Below are positions 45,252-54,370 of a stretch of DNA of 64,000 bases, one piece after another; position 1 is the first letter of the stretch; each line of letters begins with the position of its first letter. The DNA comes from Heterocephalus glaber. Lineage: Eukaryota > Chordata > Mammalia > Rodentia > Bathyergidae. The translations under genes were made by a program, and so were the position numbers. The DNA lies in assembly GCF_000247695.1 (NCBI RefSeq), contig NW_004624865.1, positions 4,171,134-4,235,133 of the forward strand, given 5' to 3'. Below the pieces are notes generated by a model. It saw only the letters and a program-made list of their open reading frames with translations, did no database searches and had not been told where the DNA came from.

Positions 45252-45328
45252 AGGGCCGGGGATTTAGCTCAGTGGTTCCGCTGCCTGCCTCACAAGCGCA
45301 AGGATCCGAGTTCGATCCCCAATACCAA
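45252..45328 (+). repeat. ID-like SINE
   Basis: ggggatttagctcagtggtt through gttcgatccccaatacc. The flanks cccaaatgcag and ctcaaatccag are an imperfect TSD. Confidence 0.93.
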
Positions 45329-45349
45329 AAAGAAAAGAAACTCAAATCC

Positions 45350-46130
45350 AGCATCATTTCTGCAGCTTCACTACATCCGCATTTCCCACTACATGGCGTT
45401 AACGTTATTTGGAACTCTATTAGCGCTGTGGTCTTATCTGCACTTAATTTTTAATGCATTTCGGTTTTATAATTGGACAAAAGCCACTGCTTTGTGCTTA
45501 TACATACTTGAAAAGATTTCCATTAAAGGTGTTCCACAGATGACGACTGTTTAAATTTGAAAAAAATGCCGTATTATTTTGTCCACTTAACCGGCTTATC
45601 CTAAGAAATCCATCTATTCGGCTTCCATCAACTGATGAAAACATTTCTTGTGTGCACGAAATTCTCTCATGTCTTCATCCTGTGCCTGAAAATAAGTCCC
45701 CACCTTTCAGCACCGAATCTCTTTTCATAAACTAGAGACAGCGTCCCTCGGCCCACAAGCACCGTCTTTAGGGGGCCCCAAAATGCGGATCAAAAAGAAA
45801 AAGAACAAAGGCAGCATTAGCGAGCCACCCTGGAAGGAAAAAACACGAAGTTCCCAAATGAATGTGCTGCTCGCAAACAGAAGCGGCCCCTTCTCGACCG
45901 GCTGGCTCTCGGAAAAGGATGTTTTTACAAACAGGGCAGGGACAGGCCCGGCAGCGCCTCCATTTACATCTCTTTGTTGCAAAATGAATGGGCTCCTTCG
46001 GCTTCCAACCCCAGAGAGAGCGGCGGGGGCGGTGGTTACTTTCCAAAGTGAAACTCGAAGCCACGGCGCCCGCACAAAAGGTGGTGAGTCACCGGAAGAG
46101 GTCACCGCGAGCAACCCCATTCAGAGCCAC
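45350..46130. promoter_or_regulatory. 780-bp repeat-free block, candidate conserved non-coding element
   Basis: No transposon signature, AT-rich 5' part (ggcgttaacgttatttgg, cttaatttttaatgcat) grading to aaatgaatgtgctgctcgc and catctctttgttgcaaaatg (SOX- and C/EBP-like). One of the longest unique blocks in the window. Confidence 0.3.
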
Positions 46131-46400
46131 GCAGGCTCAGTGCACTTCCTGCCTCACTGAAAAGATCCCGGCCGAGCACGCCCGGGCGGTGGAGCCTCCG
46201 GAATCCGGACACAGCCCGCTCCCTCCTGAGCACCCCACCTCCCCGCCTGCCCGCTCCCACCCCTCAGGGCGAGTCCCCGGCCGCGCCGAAACCCGGTGCT
46301 GTGTATCACAGCCACGACCACACCTTGTGTGACTCCAGCCAGCACCTGGCCTGGGTGCCAAGGCCTCTCTCGGTGAGCGGCCGAGCCAGGAGGATTTTTC
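46131..46400. promoter_or_regulatory. CpG-rich patch
   Basis: gcacgcccgggcggtgg and cccggccgcgccgaaacccg. No gene attached. Confidence 0.3.
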
Positions 46401-46539
46401 AGGGGCCTCCCTGGCGCTGAGCAGTCAGTGCCTGAACACAGCAATCGGGAGAAAGCGGACCCATCCAAAGCATGCTTCTCGAAGGAGCACTCTTCAGGGT
46501 CTCCCGAAGGAAGGTTTTATTTTTTAAAAAATCAGGACC

Positions 46540-46735
46540 CAGGGCAGGGTGGAGCACACCTGTCAGCCCACAACTCTGGGAGCCTGAGCCAGGAGGATGG
46601 CAAGTTCGAGCCCAGCCTGGGCAACTTACTGACTTAGCTAGAACCTGGCTCAAAATAAAAATAAAAAGGGCTGGATGTATAGTTCAGTAGGAAGGCCCTC
46701 AGTTCAATCCCCAGTAATGAAAAAAAAAAAAAAGA
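46540..46735 (+). repeat. composite B1-ID SINE
   Basis: cccacaactctgggagcctg, linker aaaataaaaataaaaagg, ID half tatagttcagtaggaaggcc, A14 tail. Confidence 0.88.
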
Positions 46736-46799
46736 TTGCAGACCCACTTGCCCACAGTTTAATTCAGCTAGTCCAACCTAAAAGCCCAAGAATTTGAAC

Positions 46800-46911
46800 T
46801 TCATCCCAGCACTCAGGAGGCTGAGGCGGGAGGATCGCCATGAGTCCAAGACCAGCCTGGGCTACATAGTGAATTTACACAGCCAGACCCTGTCTCAAAA
46901 AAGAAAAGAAC
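46800..46911 (+). repeat. B1 SINE, 5'-truncated
   Basis: catcccagcactcaggaggc through ctgtctcaaaaaagaaaag. Confidence 0.87.
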
Positions 46912-46990
46912 AGGGGCCAGGGATTTAGCTCAGTGGCACCGCCCCTGCCTCGCAAGCGCAAGGTCCTGAGTTCGATCTCCGGTACCAAAA
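46912..46990 (+). repeat. ID-like SINE with TSD
   Basis: cagggatttagctcagtggc through gttcgatctccggtacc. aaagaaaagaac on both sides; it landed in the B1 tail. Confidence 0.94.
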
Positions 46991-47029
46991 AAAATAAAGA
47001 AAAGAACATTTTTGTATTTCTAAGGCGCT

Positions 47030-47405
47030 CCCAGGGTTGAGGCCGCACTGGGAGAACCTCAAACCGAAATGGATTTCAGAGCTCAGGCTGCGGGGTTGGC
47101 GGTCTCTCCGGCACCAGCCGCCGCTCAGCAACGCCCCGCACCCCACCCCACCCCCGGCCGGCCGTGAGTCCCGTGCGGCCAAAGCGAGCGGATGGCGCCC
47201 CCAGGTGGCTACCGGCGCGCACTGCGGCTCCTGCCGGCCCTCGGCGGTCCCAGGTCTCCTGGGCCTCCCCAGAGCAGTCCCCCTGTTCCGGGCCTTCCTG
47301 CAGGGGCCGCCGCGCCGCCGGGGTTCCTCGGCCTGCAAGCTGCGGGCAGCGTTTGACACCAGAGGCCCCCGTACGCAGCAGAGCCGAGCACCCACTAATG
47401 GGGGG
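47030..47405. promoter_or_regulatory. CpG-rich patch with CTCF-like motif
   Basis: Dense CpGs (cagccgccgctcagcaacg, ggccgccgcgccgccgg). tggcgcccccaggtggcta at 47193-47211 is close to the reversed CTCF consensus. Confidence 0.4.
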
Positions 47406-47414
47406 GGGTGAAGA

Positions 47415-47512
47415 AGGCTACACCTGTGAGCCTAACACTCGGGAGGCTGAGGCAGGAAGATCGCGGGGAGTTCAAGGCCAGCCCGGGCTACATGGCAAGA
47501 CCCTATCTCAAA
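47415..47512 (+). repeat. B1 SINE, 5'-truncated
   Basis: gagcctaacactcgggaggc, ttcaaggccagcccgggcta, ctatctcaaaa. Confidence 0.85.
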
Positions 47513-47567
47513 AGGGGGGCGGGGGGACTGGGACTATCTGGGCGCCAATGGCCTACTTTAAAAAAAA

Positions 47568-47728
47568 ATTTCTTGGCAGTATAGAGGATCAAACCAGGGT
47601 CTTTGCACTGAGATACATCTTCAGCCCTTTTATTTTGCTAAGTCCGTAAGTTGCCCAGTCTGGCTTCAGACTTGCAATCCTCCTGCCTAGGATGACAGAC
47701 GTGTGCACTAGCACACCCAGCTACTAGT
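47568..47728 (-). repeat. composite B1-ID SINE
   Basis: ggatcaaaccagggtctttg, agatacatcttcagcccttt, gttgcccagtctggcttcag. Confidence 0.82.
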
Positions 47729-47729
47729 T

Positions 47730-48478
47730 TTTATTCCAGATACAAGAGCCGGGTCAGAATGCACCTGGAAGACAGCAAGATGAGGCTGGCTCTGCTCCTT
47801 AGGGGACCCAGCGGGGATCCCACGGAGCCCAGAGGAGCCTCCGGCCTGGGCTCAGCGTCTGGGGCCTAAGGTGGGGCCGTGTGTTCCAGACGCTAAGGCC
47901 AGCGCGGGCGAAGCACCACATCGGCAGGAGCCGCGACGGTCCCAGTGTGCAGAGAATGCTCTCCCACGGCCGTGCACCGAGCGGATCCCGCCCGGACCCC
48001 ACATCGGAAGCACACGCTGTCTCACTCTTACTGCCCTCGCAGCCCTTAGCTCGCCCAGGCTTGGGAAACAAGACACCAGTTTAAAAGTACAGTGATTCTT
48101 GGTTACTGAAAAGTAAGCGACGGTTGTCAGGGAGCTGAACTTTTTTTCTAAACGGGAAATTAAGTGATTGAGGCGGGAGTTTTGATGGAGTCGTTGGAAG
48201 TGAAGAATGAACCTGGGATTCCACGGAGAAGCCGGGAGCCCCAAGGCAAGGGCAGCAGATGGGGCAGGCGAGGGAAGCCCAAGAGGGAAGCACGGACTGG
48301 GGCCGGGCCCCGAGGGGCACTGTGATCGGCACTGTACTGCATGCCCACTCCTACATCACCGGCCAGGCCAGCGAGGGTCCCGTCCCTCCCCAGCCAAAGA
48401 GGTCAGCATTTCACCCATCTGAGCCTAGAACATCAGAGATGTTTGTTCCAAAGAGCAAACGGTTCATAATCTTCAGGA
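47730..48478. other. unique sequence, moderately CpG-rich
   Basis: No gene recognised. The end of LPIN1 transcription could lie in or before this stretch. Confidence 0.35.
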
Positions 48479-48479
48479 T

Positions 48480-48598
48480 TTTGTTGTGAGACAGGCTGTG
48501 TACTCCAGGCTGGCCCAGGGCTCTGTGGCCCAGGCTGGTGATCCTACTGCTTCAGCAACCCCGTGCTGGGATGACAGGTGTGTGCCACTGCACCCACT
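48480..48598 (-). repeat. B1 SINE with 29-bp duplication
   Basis: gagacaggctgtgtactcca, ggctctgtggcccaggctgg, ccccgtgctgggatgacagg. Confidence 0.86.
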
Positions 48599-48608
48599 CC
48601 CAGGATTT

Positions 48609-48697
48609 TGTTTTTGTTGTTGTTACCTGGGATCGAACGCGGGTCCTTGCGCTTGTGCGGCAGGCGGCGAAACCAGAGCTTAATCCCCGGTCCCCAG
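48609..48697 (-). repeat. ID-like SINE with TSD
   Basis: ttacctgggatcgaacgcgg through gcttaatccccggtcc. cccaggatt flanks both sides. Confidence 0.92.
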
Positions 48698-49495
48698 GAT
48701 TATTTTTGAGTCAGTAAAATAATATGCTCAATAACCCACCAGAAAAACAACTCAAAAACTTACCAAAAATTAAAATTCACAGGCTAGATTTTCAGGGAAG
48801 TCTTTTTCATCCATCTCATCTATTACAGTATTCTCTAGCTTCGTATCCAGCACAAGCCAGTGAAGCAGCATGGGATTCTCACCTGGCACCAGCATGTACA
48901 AATACACATGAAACGGTGTTAATAAATATATTTAAAGTGGTGATCTGAATCTCAAATTCAAAGGGAATTCTCCTTGGAGGTGTAAGCCTTTGGCTCCATT
49001 TCCGGTTTCTTTTTTTCTTCGTGTGGAGGAGCATCTGGAGACTCTGGGGATTGGTTTGTGCCGGCAACTTTGAAACATGTGGCCAGATACAGTTAATCTA
49101 GCGTGTGACCACGGGGGACCCCAGACCGCAGAGGATACAGGTAAGCCAACTCCCCTAACGGGGTGGGGGACACGACGCCCACACGCGGACCCCATTTCCG
49201 GTCACAGTCCGGCCGAGCTCACGGTGAGCTTGGTGGAGACCTTTGGGTGTGATGCTGGCCGGGAGGCGTTGCGGTGCAATGTGGGGTGATCAGGATGGAA
49301 AGAGAGGACCACAGAGGCCCGAAGGAGGGTAAATCACCCCACAGATTTGCCCCGCTGCTGCACAACAGCGCCGCCTGCCGGGGCTAGGGAGGAAGCGTGC
49401 GGCCCGCAGGCCTGAGAGTTCACTGCCGGAGCAGAGCCGGTGCCTTCCACCTGTGCACAAGAACAGCTGAGCCCAGAGGTGCTGGGTAAACAGGG
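48698..49495. other. unique sequence downstream of LPIN1
   Basis: AT-rich to 48960, then CpG-containing. Could be distal LPIN1 3'UTR, but no minus-strand AATAAA was found here. Confidence 0.35.
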
Positions 49496-49499
49496 CTAC

Positions 49500-49588
49500 T
49501 TTATTTTATTTTTGGTACCGGGATCCCACTCGGGTCCTTGCGCTTGTGAGGCAGGCGGCGGAACCACCGGGCTGAATCCCCGGCCCGA
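49500..49588 (-). repeat. ID-like SINE with perfect 12-bp TSD, near LPIN1 3' end
   Basis: ggtaccgggatcccactcgg through gggctgaatccccggccc. ACAGGGCTACTT occurs at both ends. Its tail on the LPIN1 strand contains AATAAA twice (49510-49505 and 49505-49500). Confidence 0.93.
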
Positions 49589-50139
49589 CAGGGCTACTTG
49601 AATTGCTTTCAGTATCTCCACAGTGTGATGCTCGCACACACCCGTGTTCGGCGTGAATCTGCAATTTGCGACAGGCGATGCCAAGTCCTGCGTGTCCACA
49701 AAGCCATCTGTCCCCGCGCGTGGCCCACCAGTGCCCGCCAAGTCCAGCCAAGGCGAGGATTCTGGATTTTCTTTCACAGAAAGAGTAACATTCCCTTCGA
49801 CTGTTCTGTTTGGTTTGTTCTTTTGCCTCCTAAGACTCTAACAACGCAATTTAAATAGGAAAGCTTTTCAGCCAATGAAGTAAAACACACTCTTTAAAAA
49901 AATACCTCAAAAACGAAAGTGAAATCTTTTACCAAAATAGTTCATCTTTTCACATTGTCTTCTCCACCAGGCAGCTTACTAAACAAATGAAGGAACCATC
50001 TGCCACCGGCCCAAAGGTCACTCCGGTGACCACTTTCTCCCCCTGCCCTTGATTTGAGTGGGAAAGAAAAGCTAAGAAAAATAACTTATTTGTAAATTCC
50101 ACAAGGTGCACAGTGTGTGACGGGCAGAGGAGGCCCCTC

Positions 50140-51017
50140 GGCTGGCCCGGCATGCTCATCTTTTACTGTATTTGTGACATTTGTCACTGAAAGCCCGTGG
50201 CTGGAAGGCTTTCAGCAGTAACCCAATGGGAGTAAAGCGATAAATAACACCGCGAAGAACAGGGCTCAACTTCCTGAAACTGCTGTCTTAAAACCACCCC
50301 GTCTCTTTCGAGACTTCCCAATAAAGACCAAGGTTGTGATGTCTGGGCCTCAAGCTCCGCTCCAGACCCCACCCTCAACCCCCAGCCCCTCTGGAGGGCG
50401 CTGAGCTGACTTCAAAACGCTGCCTGTTTGCTTGCCGTAGTTTTGGTTTAAGGCGATGCAAAGTTACTGCGAGCGCGAGGGAGTGAGCTCTACACGAGAT
50501 GCCGCACCCCGGGTGAATTAAGGCAGAAGACTCCAGCCCTGAGCTGCAGAGAGGGCACAGCGTCTTTACCACAGGAGGGAAAGGCTGCAACACCTAAGCG
50601 CTAGCAAGCGACTGCAGGGATGGAGCCCTTGGCCCCCACCCACTAGGGCCACAGGAGACTCTGCCGAGCAGGGAAACGTGCTGCCCTGCCCTACAGGCCC
50701 TTCGGGGGGCACTGGCACCCCAGGGACGGCCCCGGGACCCCTACTGCACATCTAGAGCCAGTCGCTGGAGCAGGCTGGCGTGCGGCCTGATCACGGTGAC
50801 ACCCAAGCACAGCACTGCACGGCCGACTGCGGATGCACTGCAGGGTCCGGCACTGCATTTAAAGCTGTCAGCCCACGCAGCGTGGGCGGGAAGCGCAGGA
50901 AGCCTGGCTCCGTTCTTTCTCGCTAAGCCAGGGCGGCACCGCAGGCACAGTGGGCTCCCGGCGGCCAATGGGACCCCGGCTCCCTGCAGCACTGTCGCAG
51001 GAGGCCGCCCGATTCCT
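50140..51017 (-). other. LPIN1: putative LPIN1 3'UTR (proximal part; end uncertain)
   Basis: Sequence downstream of the stop codon is largely free of SINEs. No canonical AATAAA occurs on the minus strand between 51017 and about 49511. Two variant hexamers, AATACA (50172-50167) and AGTAAA (50167-50162), overlap by one base and are followed by a TG-rich stretch, so cleavage near 50140 is possible. A longer 3'UTR, as I expect for lipin-1, could reach the AATAAA hexamers near 49500 or beyond. The end needs transcript data. Confidence 0.5.
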
Positions 51018-51177
51018 TCACGAGGAGGCTGAATGGACGCCCTGGTTTTCAAAGGGGGGCGGCGGCTCCCTCCAGAAGGTGAAGTTGCTGAACGTGTCCG
51101 AGCACGGGAAGTCGGAAGAGTGGCTCCGCTTCAGCATCGGGAAGACGTGGTCCACCACCTCGCAGAGCCGCCCGTAC
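51018..51177 (-). CDS. LPIN1: LPIN1 terminal coding exon with TGA stop
   Basis: The coding part has 160 nt. One base completes Ser, then it reads [20 protein letters not shown] and continues to the stop at 51020-51018. The tail reads [14 protein letters not shown] followed by GVHSASS. The extra prolines and the last residues differ from the human end as I recall it, which is expected drift at a free C-terminus. The acceptor CAG is at 51180-51178. The exon continues into the 3'UTR. Confidence 0.96.
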
Positions 51178-54100
51178 CTGCAAGGGAAGGCACAGGTGGC
51201 TCCCTGTCACCGCGTGGGGCGAGAAACCTCCAGCTCAGGCATCTCCATCTTCTCTGACCCCGGGGAGATCTCGCCTGAGTGTCTGCGGTCTGCACTGCAG
51301 CTCCACCCCAGCCCTCCCGGCCCCGCCCGCCAGCCCCGGCTCCGCTGCAGGTTGGGCTCGCTGAAGATCCAAAAGGGCTTTTGAAACCTGGGCTCGGAAT
51401 TAGCTGATCGGGCAGAAATTCATTCATTAAATAAGAGGTCCTCGTGGGAAACGGCGCCCTTGCACAAGACCGGACAGCCTCGCAGTGCGGAGCTGAGCCG
51501 GAAAGAAAGCAGACTGCGCACTCTTACAGCCCCTCTGGCTCCGAGGCCTGAGGCTCAAGGCTCGGGGAGGGGCCCGGATCCCTACTTGGCTGCAACTGCG
51601 GTCACACAGGCTCCCTGCAGCCTGCAGAGCACGCCTGTCATCCCAGCACTGGGGAGGCTGAGGCAGGAGGATCCCAAGTTCAAGTCCAGCCTGGGCAACT
51701 TAGCAAGAACTTGTCTCAAAATAAAAAACCAATAAAGGAATGAATGCAAGGAGATGTACTTCAGTGAGAAGCCCCTGGGTTCAATCCCCAGGGCTGCAAA
51801 ACCAAACCAAACCAAACTCAGAAATCCAGTTTAGCCCACTGACTGGGACAAACCAAACTCTGACCAAAAATACACAAGGAATTCTTACTAATCACACAGG
51901 AGGGAGAAGTGTTCAATACGTGAAGAAATACAGAGCTCCTCATATTCCAACCTGCCTACATTTCTAACTCACATTCTAGGCCTCCAAGCCTAACTTCGCA
52001 AAGCAAACCTAAATTGCTAGTCTTCAGATTTATTCAATTCCTTTCTACTGCAAAGTCGAATTTAGTTTAAAGTTTTGTTTGTTTGGTTTTTGTTTTGTTT
52101 GTCTTTTTCAGACAAGGTCTCACTATGTACAGGCTGACCATGAACTCACTCTGTAGCCCAGGTTGGCCTCAAACTCACAGGGTTCCACCTGCCTCAGCCT
52201 CCCAGAGCTGGGATTGCAGGTGTGCACCACTGTCTGGCTAGAATTTGTATTTTCACAGGGATTAAATATGAAACGTAGGCAGCGATGGCTGAGCGGGGTC
52301 CTCTCCACTGGGAAGCCCTGGGGACACTCACGAGGAGATGTTGGTCTTGGCGTGCTCCTGCACCAGCTCTCCCTTGGGGTTGACCGTGAAGATCCTGTTC
52401 AGAGAGACCCCCACTTGCTTGTAGGAGTACACGTCCTGGGGGTGGCAAAGCCCAGAAGCGACAGTGAGAAAGCCCAGTTCGTGGGCCACGCACGCCTGCT
52501 GTCTGTGGCTTGGTGGGGGAACATCGGGTTCTCCCCGGGCAGGGCAGCCACAGACTCCACCTTCCACACCAGCCTGAGTCCCTCTGGCACCCACCTCCAG
52601 GGGACCCAAGTCAAGGAGGCTCCTGCCACGGCCCCTGCCACCCTAGCGCTCACTGAAGTCTTCTCCGACCCATTTCCCACTTCCGGGACATCGATCACAG
52701 ATTCTTTTTTTTTCCAGTACCAGGGATCAAACTCAGGACCTTGTGCTTGCCAGGCAGGCGCGGTGCCACTGAGCCACATCCCTGCCTCAGTCACAGATTT
52801 TGAAGGCAGGAGCGCTGCAGAATGAGTTCAGCCCGACCCACCCTCCGCATAATGGCCTTGCTGGTCACTTGGGCCACACCCAGCACGTGTGCCGAGTCCA
52901 CGCGTGAGTCCACGCTGGCCAAGCAGAAACGAGGCGTGCGGCTCTCCACCCCACCAGGGCACGCCCCGCGGGACGGACCTAGTGAGTTTAGGGCTCAAGC
53001 TTGACTCATTCAGCCAGCAGAGTGGGGCCCGAGGCTGCTCCCACACTTCTGGGTCAGACCTACAGCCACACTTCTGCGAAGGCCGCGCACAGGGCAGCTC
53101 AGTCCCTTTGCTTTAAATGTGGCCTTCTTCTTTTGCGGTACTAGGGGTTGAACTCAGGGCCTTTGCACTGAGCTATATCCCTTGCCCTTTATTTTTAGTG
53201 CAAGACCAGGCCCCACAAGTGGCCCAGGCTGGGCTTGAGCTCGCCGTCCTCCTGCTGCAGCCCCCAGAGTGCGGGGAGGACTGGGGTGGGCCACCGCGCC
53301 CAGCTGCTGATGTGGCCTCTGGCCAGGCTGGCCTCACAGGGCAGGGGCGGCAGTGCTGGGCCAGGCCTGCAGGCTGGCCTGTCAGAGGGGGTTTCCTGAG
53401 CCCTTCCGGGCGAGTACTCACAGCCGGGCGGTTCCCAAAAGCAGCATAAAAGGGTTCCGTGTTTGGGAAAAACAGGTTCTTGATGTCGGTCAAACACTGG
53501 ACTTTAAACTTTTCCGGCTTCTTCTCAATCACTTCTCTGTTAAAACCAACAGACAAATCACAGATCAGGGCCAGAACCTCACCCACATTGAACCAGTCGA
53601 CTTGCCCCAGGGTCAGGGACCTTGGGGGCCAATCTGTACTTCCGAGCCCTCACAAGGAAATGCAGAACTCCACACACAAGGGACACAGAGTCCCGGGGCG
53701 GGGAGTGCAGGCAGTCATCCCAGCACTCTGGAGGCTGAGGCAGGAGAATGGCAAGTTGCCCAGCCGGGGTGACCTAGCGACCCCCTGAGACACTATCTCC
53801 GAATGAAAACTGAAGGCAGGGGATGCAGCTTGGTACAAGGGCCCTAGAGTCCCCTCCAGGCTGCCACCCTGCAGCTTCCCGGGAGAAGAGGAGAGCAGAG
53901 GGCGGGCGGAGGACGGCACCTGTGCAGCGCAGAGAAGAGACTGCTGGGGCTGAGGAGCAGCGGGCCCTGGGGCAGCACCGTGCCTCGCTCGTTCACCCAA
54001 TGCAGGTAGCCGCGCGTCATGTCAGCCATGCCGATGGCACGGGCGGAGCAGTAGAGAAACTTGTACCCGTTCCTGGAAGACACAAACCCCGCTGTGAACG

Positions 54101-54335
54101 GCAGCAGACACAGAACTCTGGTACCTTTCTTTTTGAGATGGGGTCTCGCTGTGTACTCCAGGCTGCCCTTGAACTCACTATGGAGCCCAGGCTGGCCTCC
54201 AACTTGCAGCAATTCTCCTGCCTCAGGCCCCCGAGTGCTGAGCCGACAGTTGTGTGCCACTACGCCCAGCACAAAGATGACTGGGGGGTGGCAGGGATGG
54301 ACCCAGAGCCCCGGCACGGACCCCACCCCAGCCCT

Positions 54336-54370
<35 letters not shown>

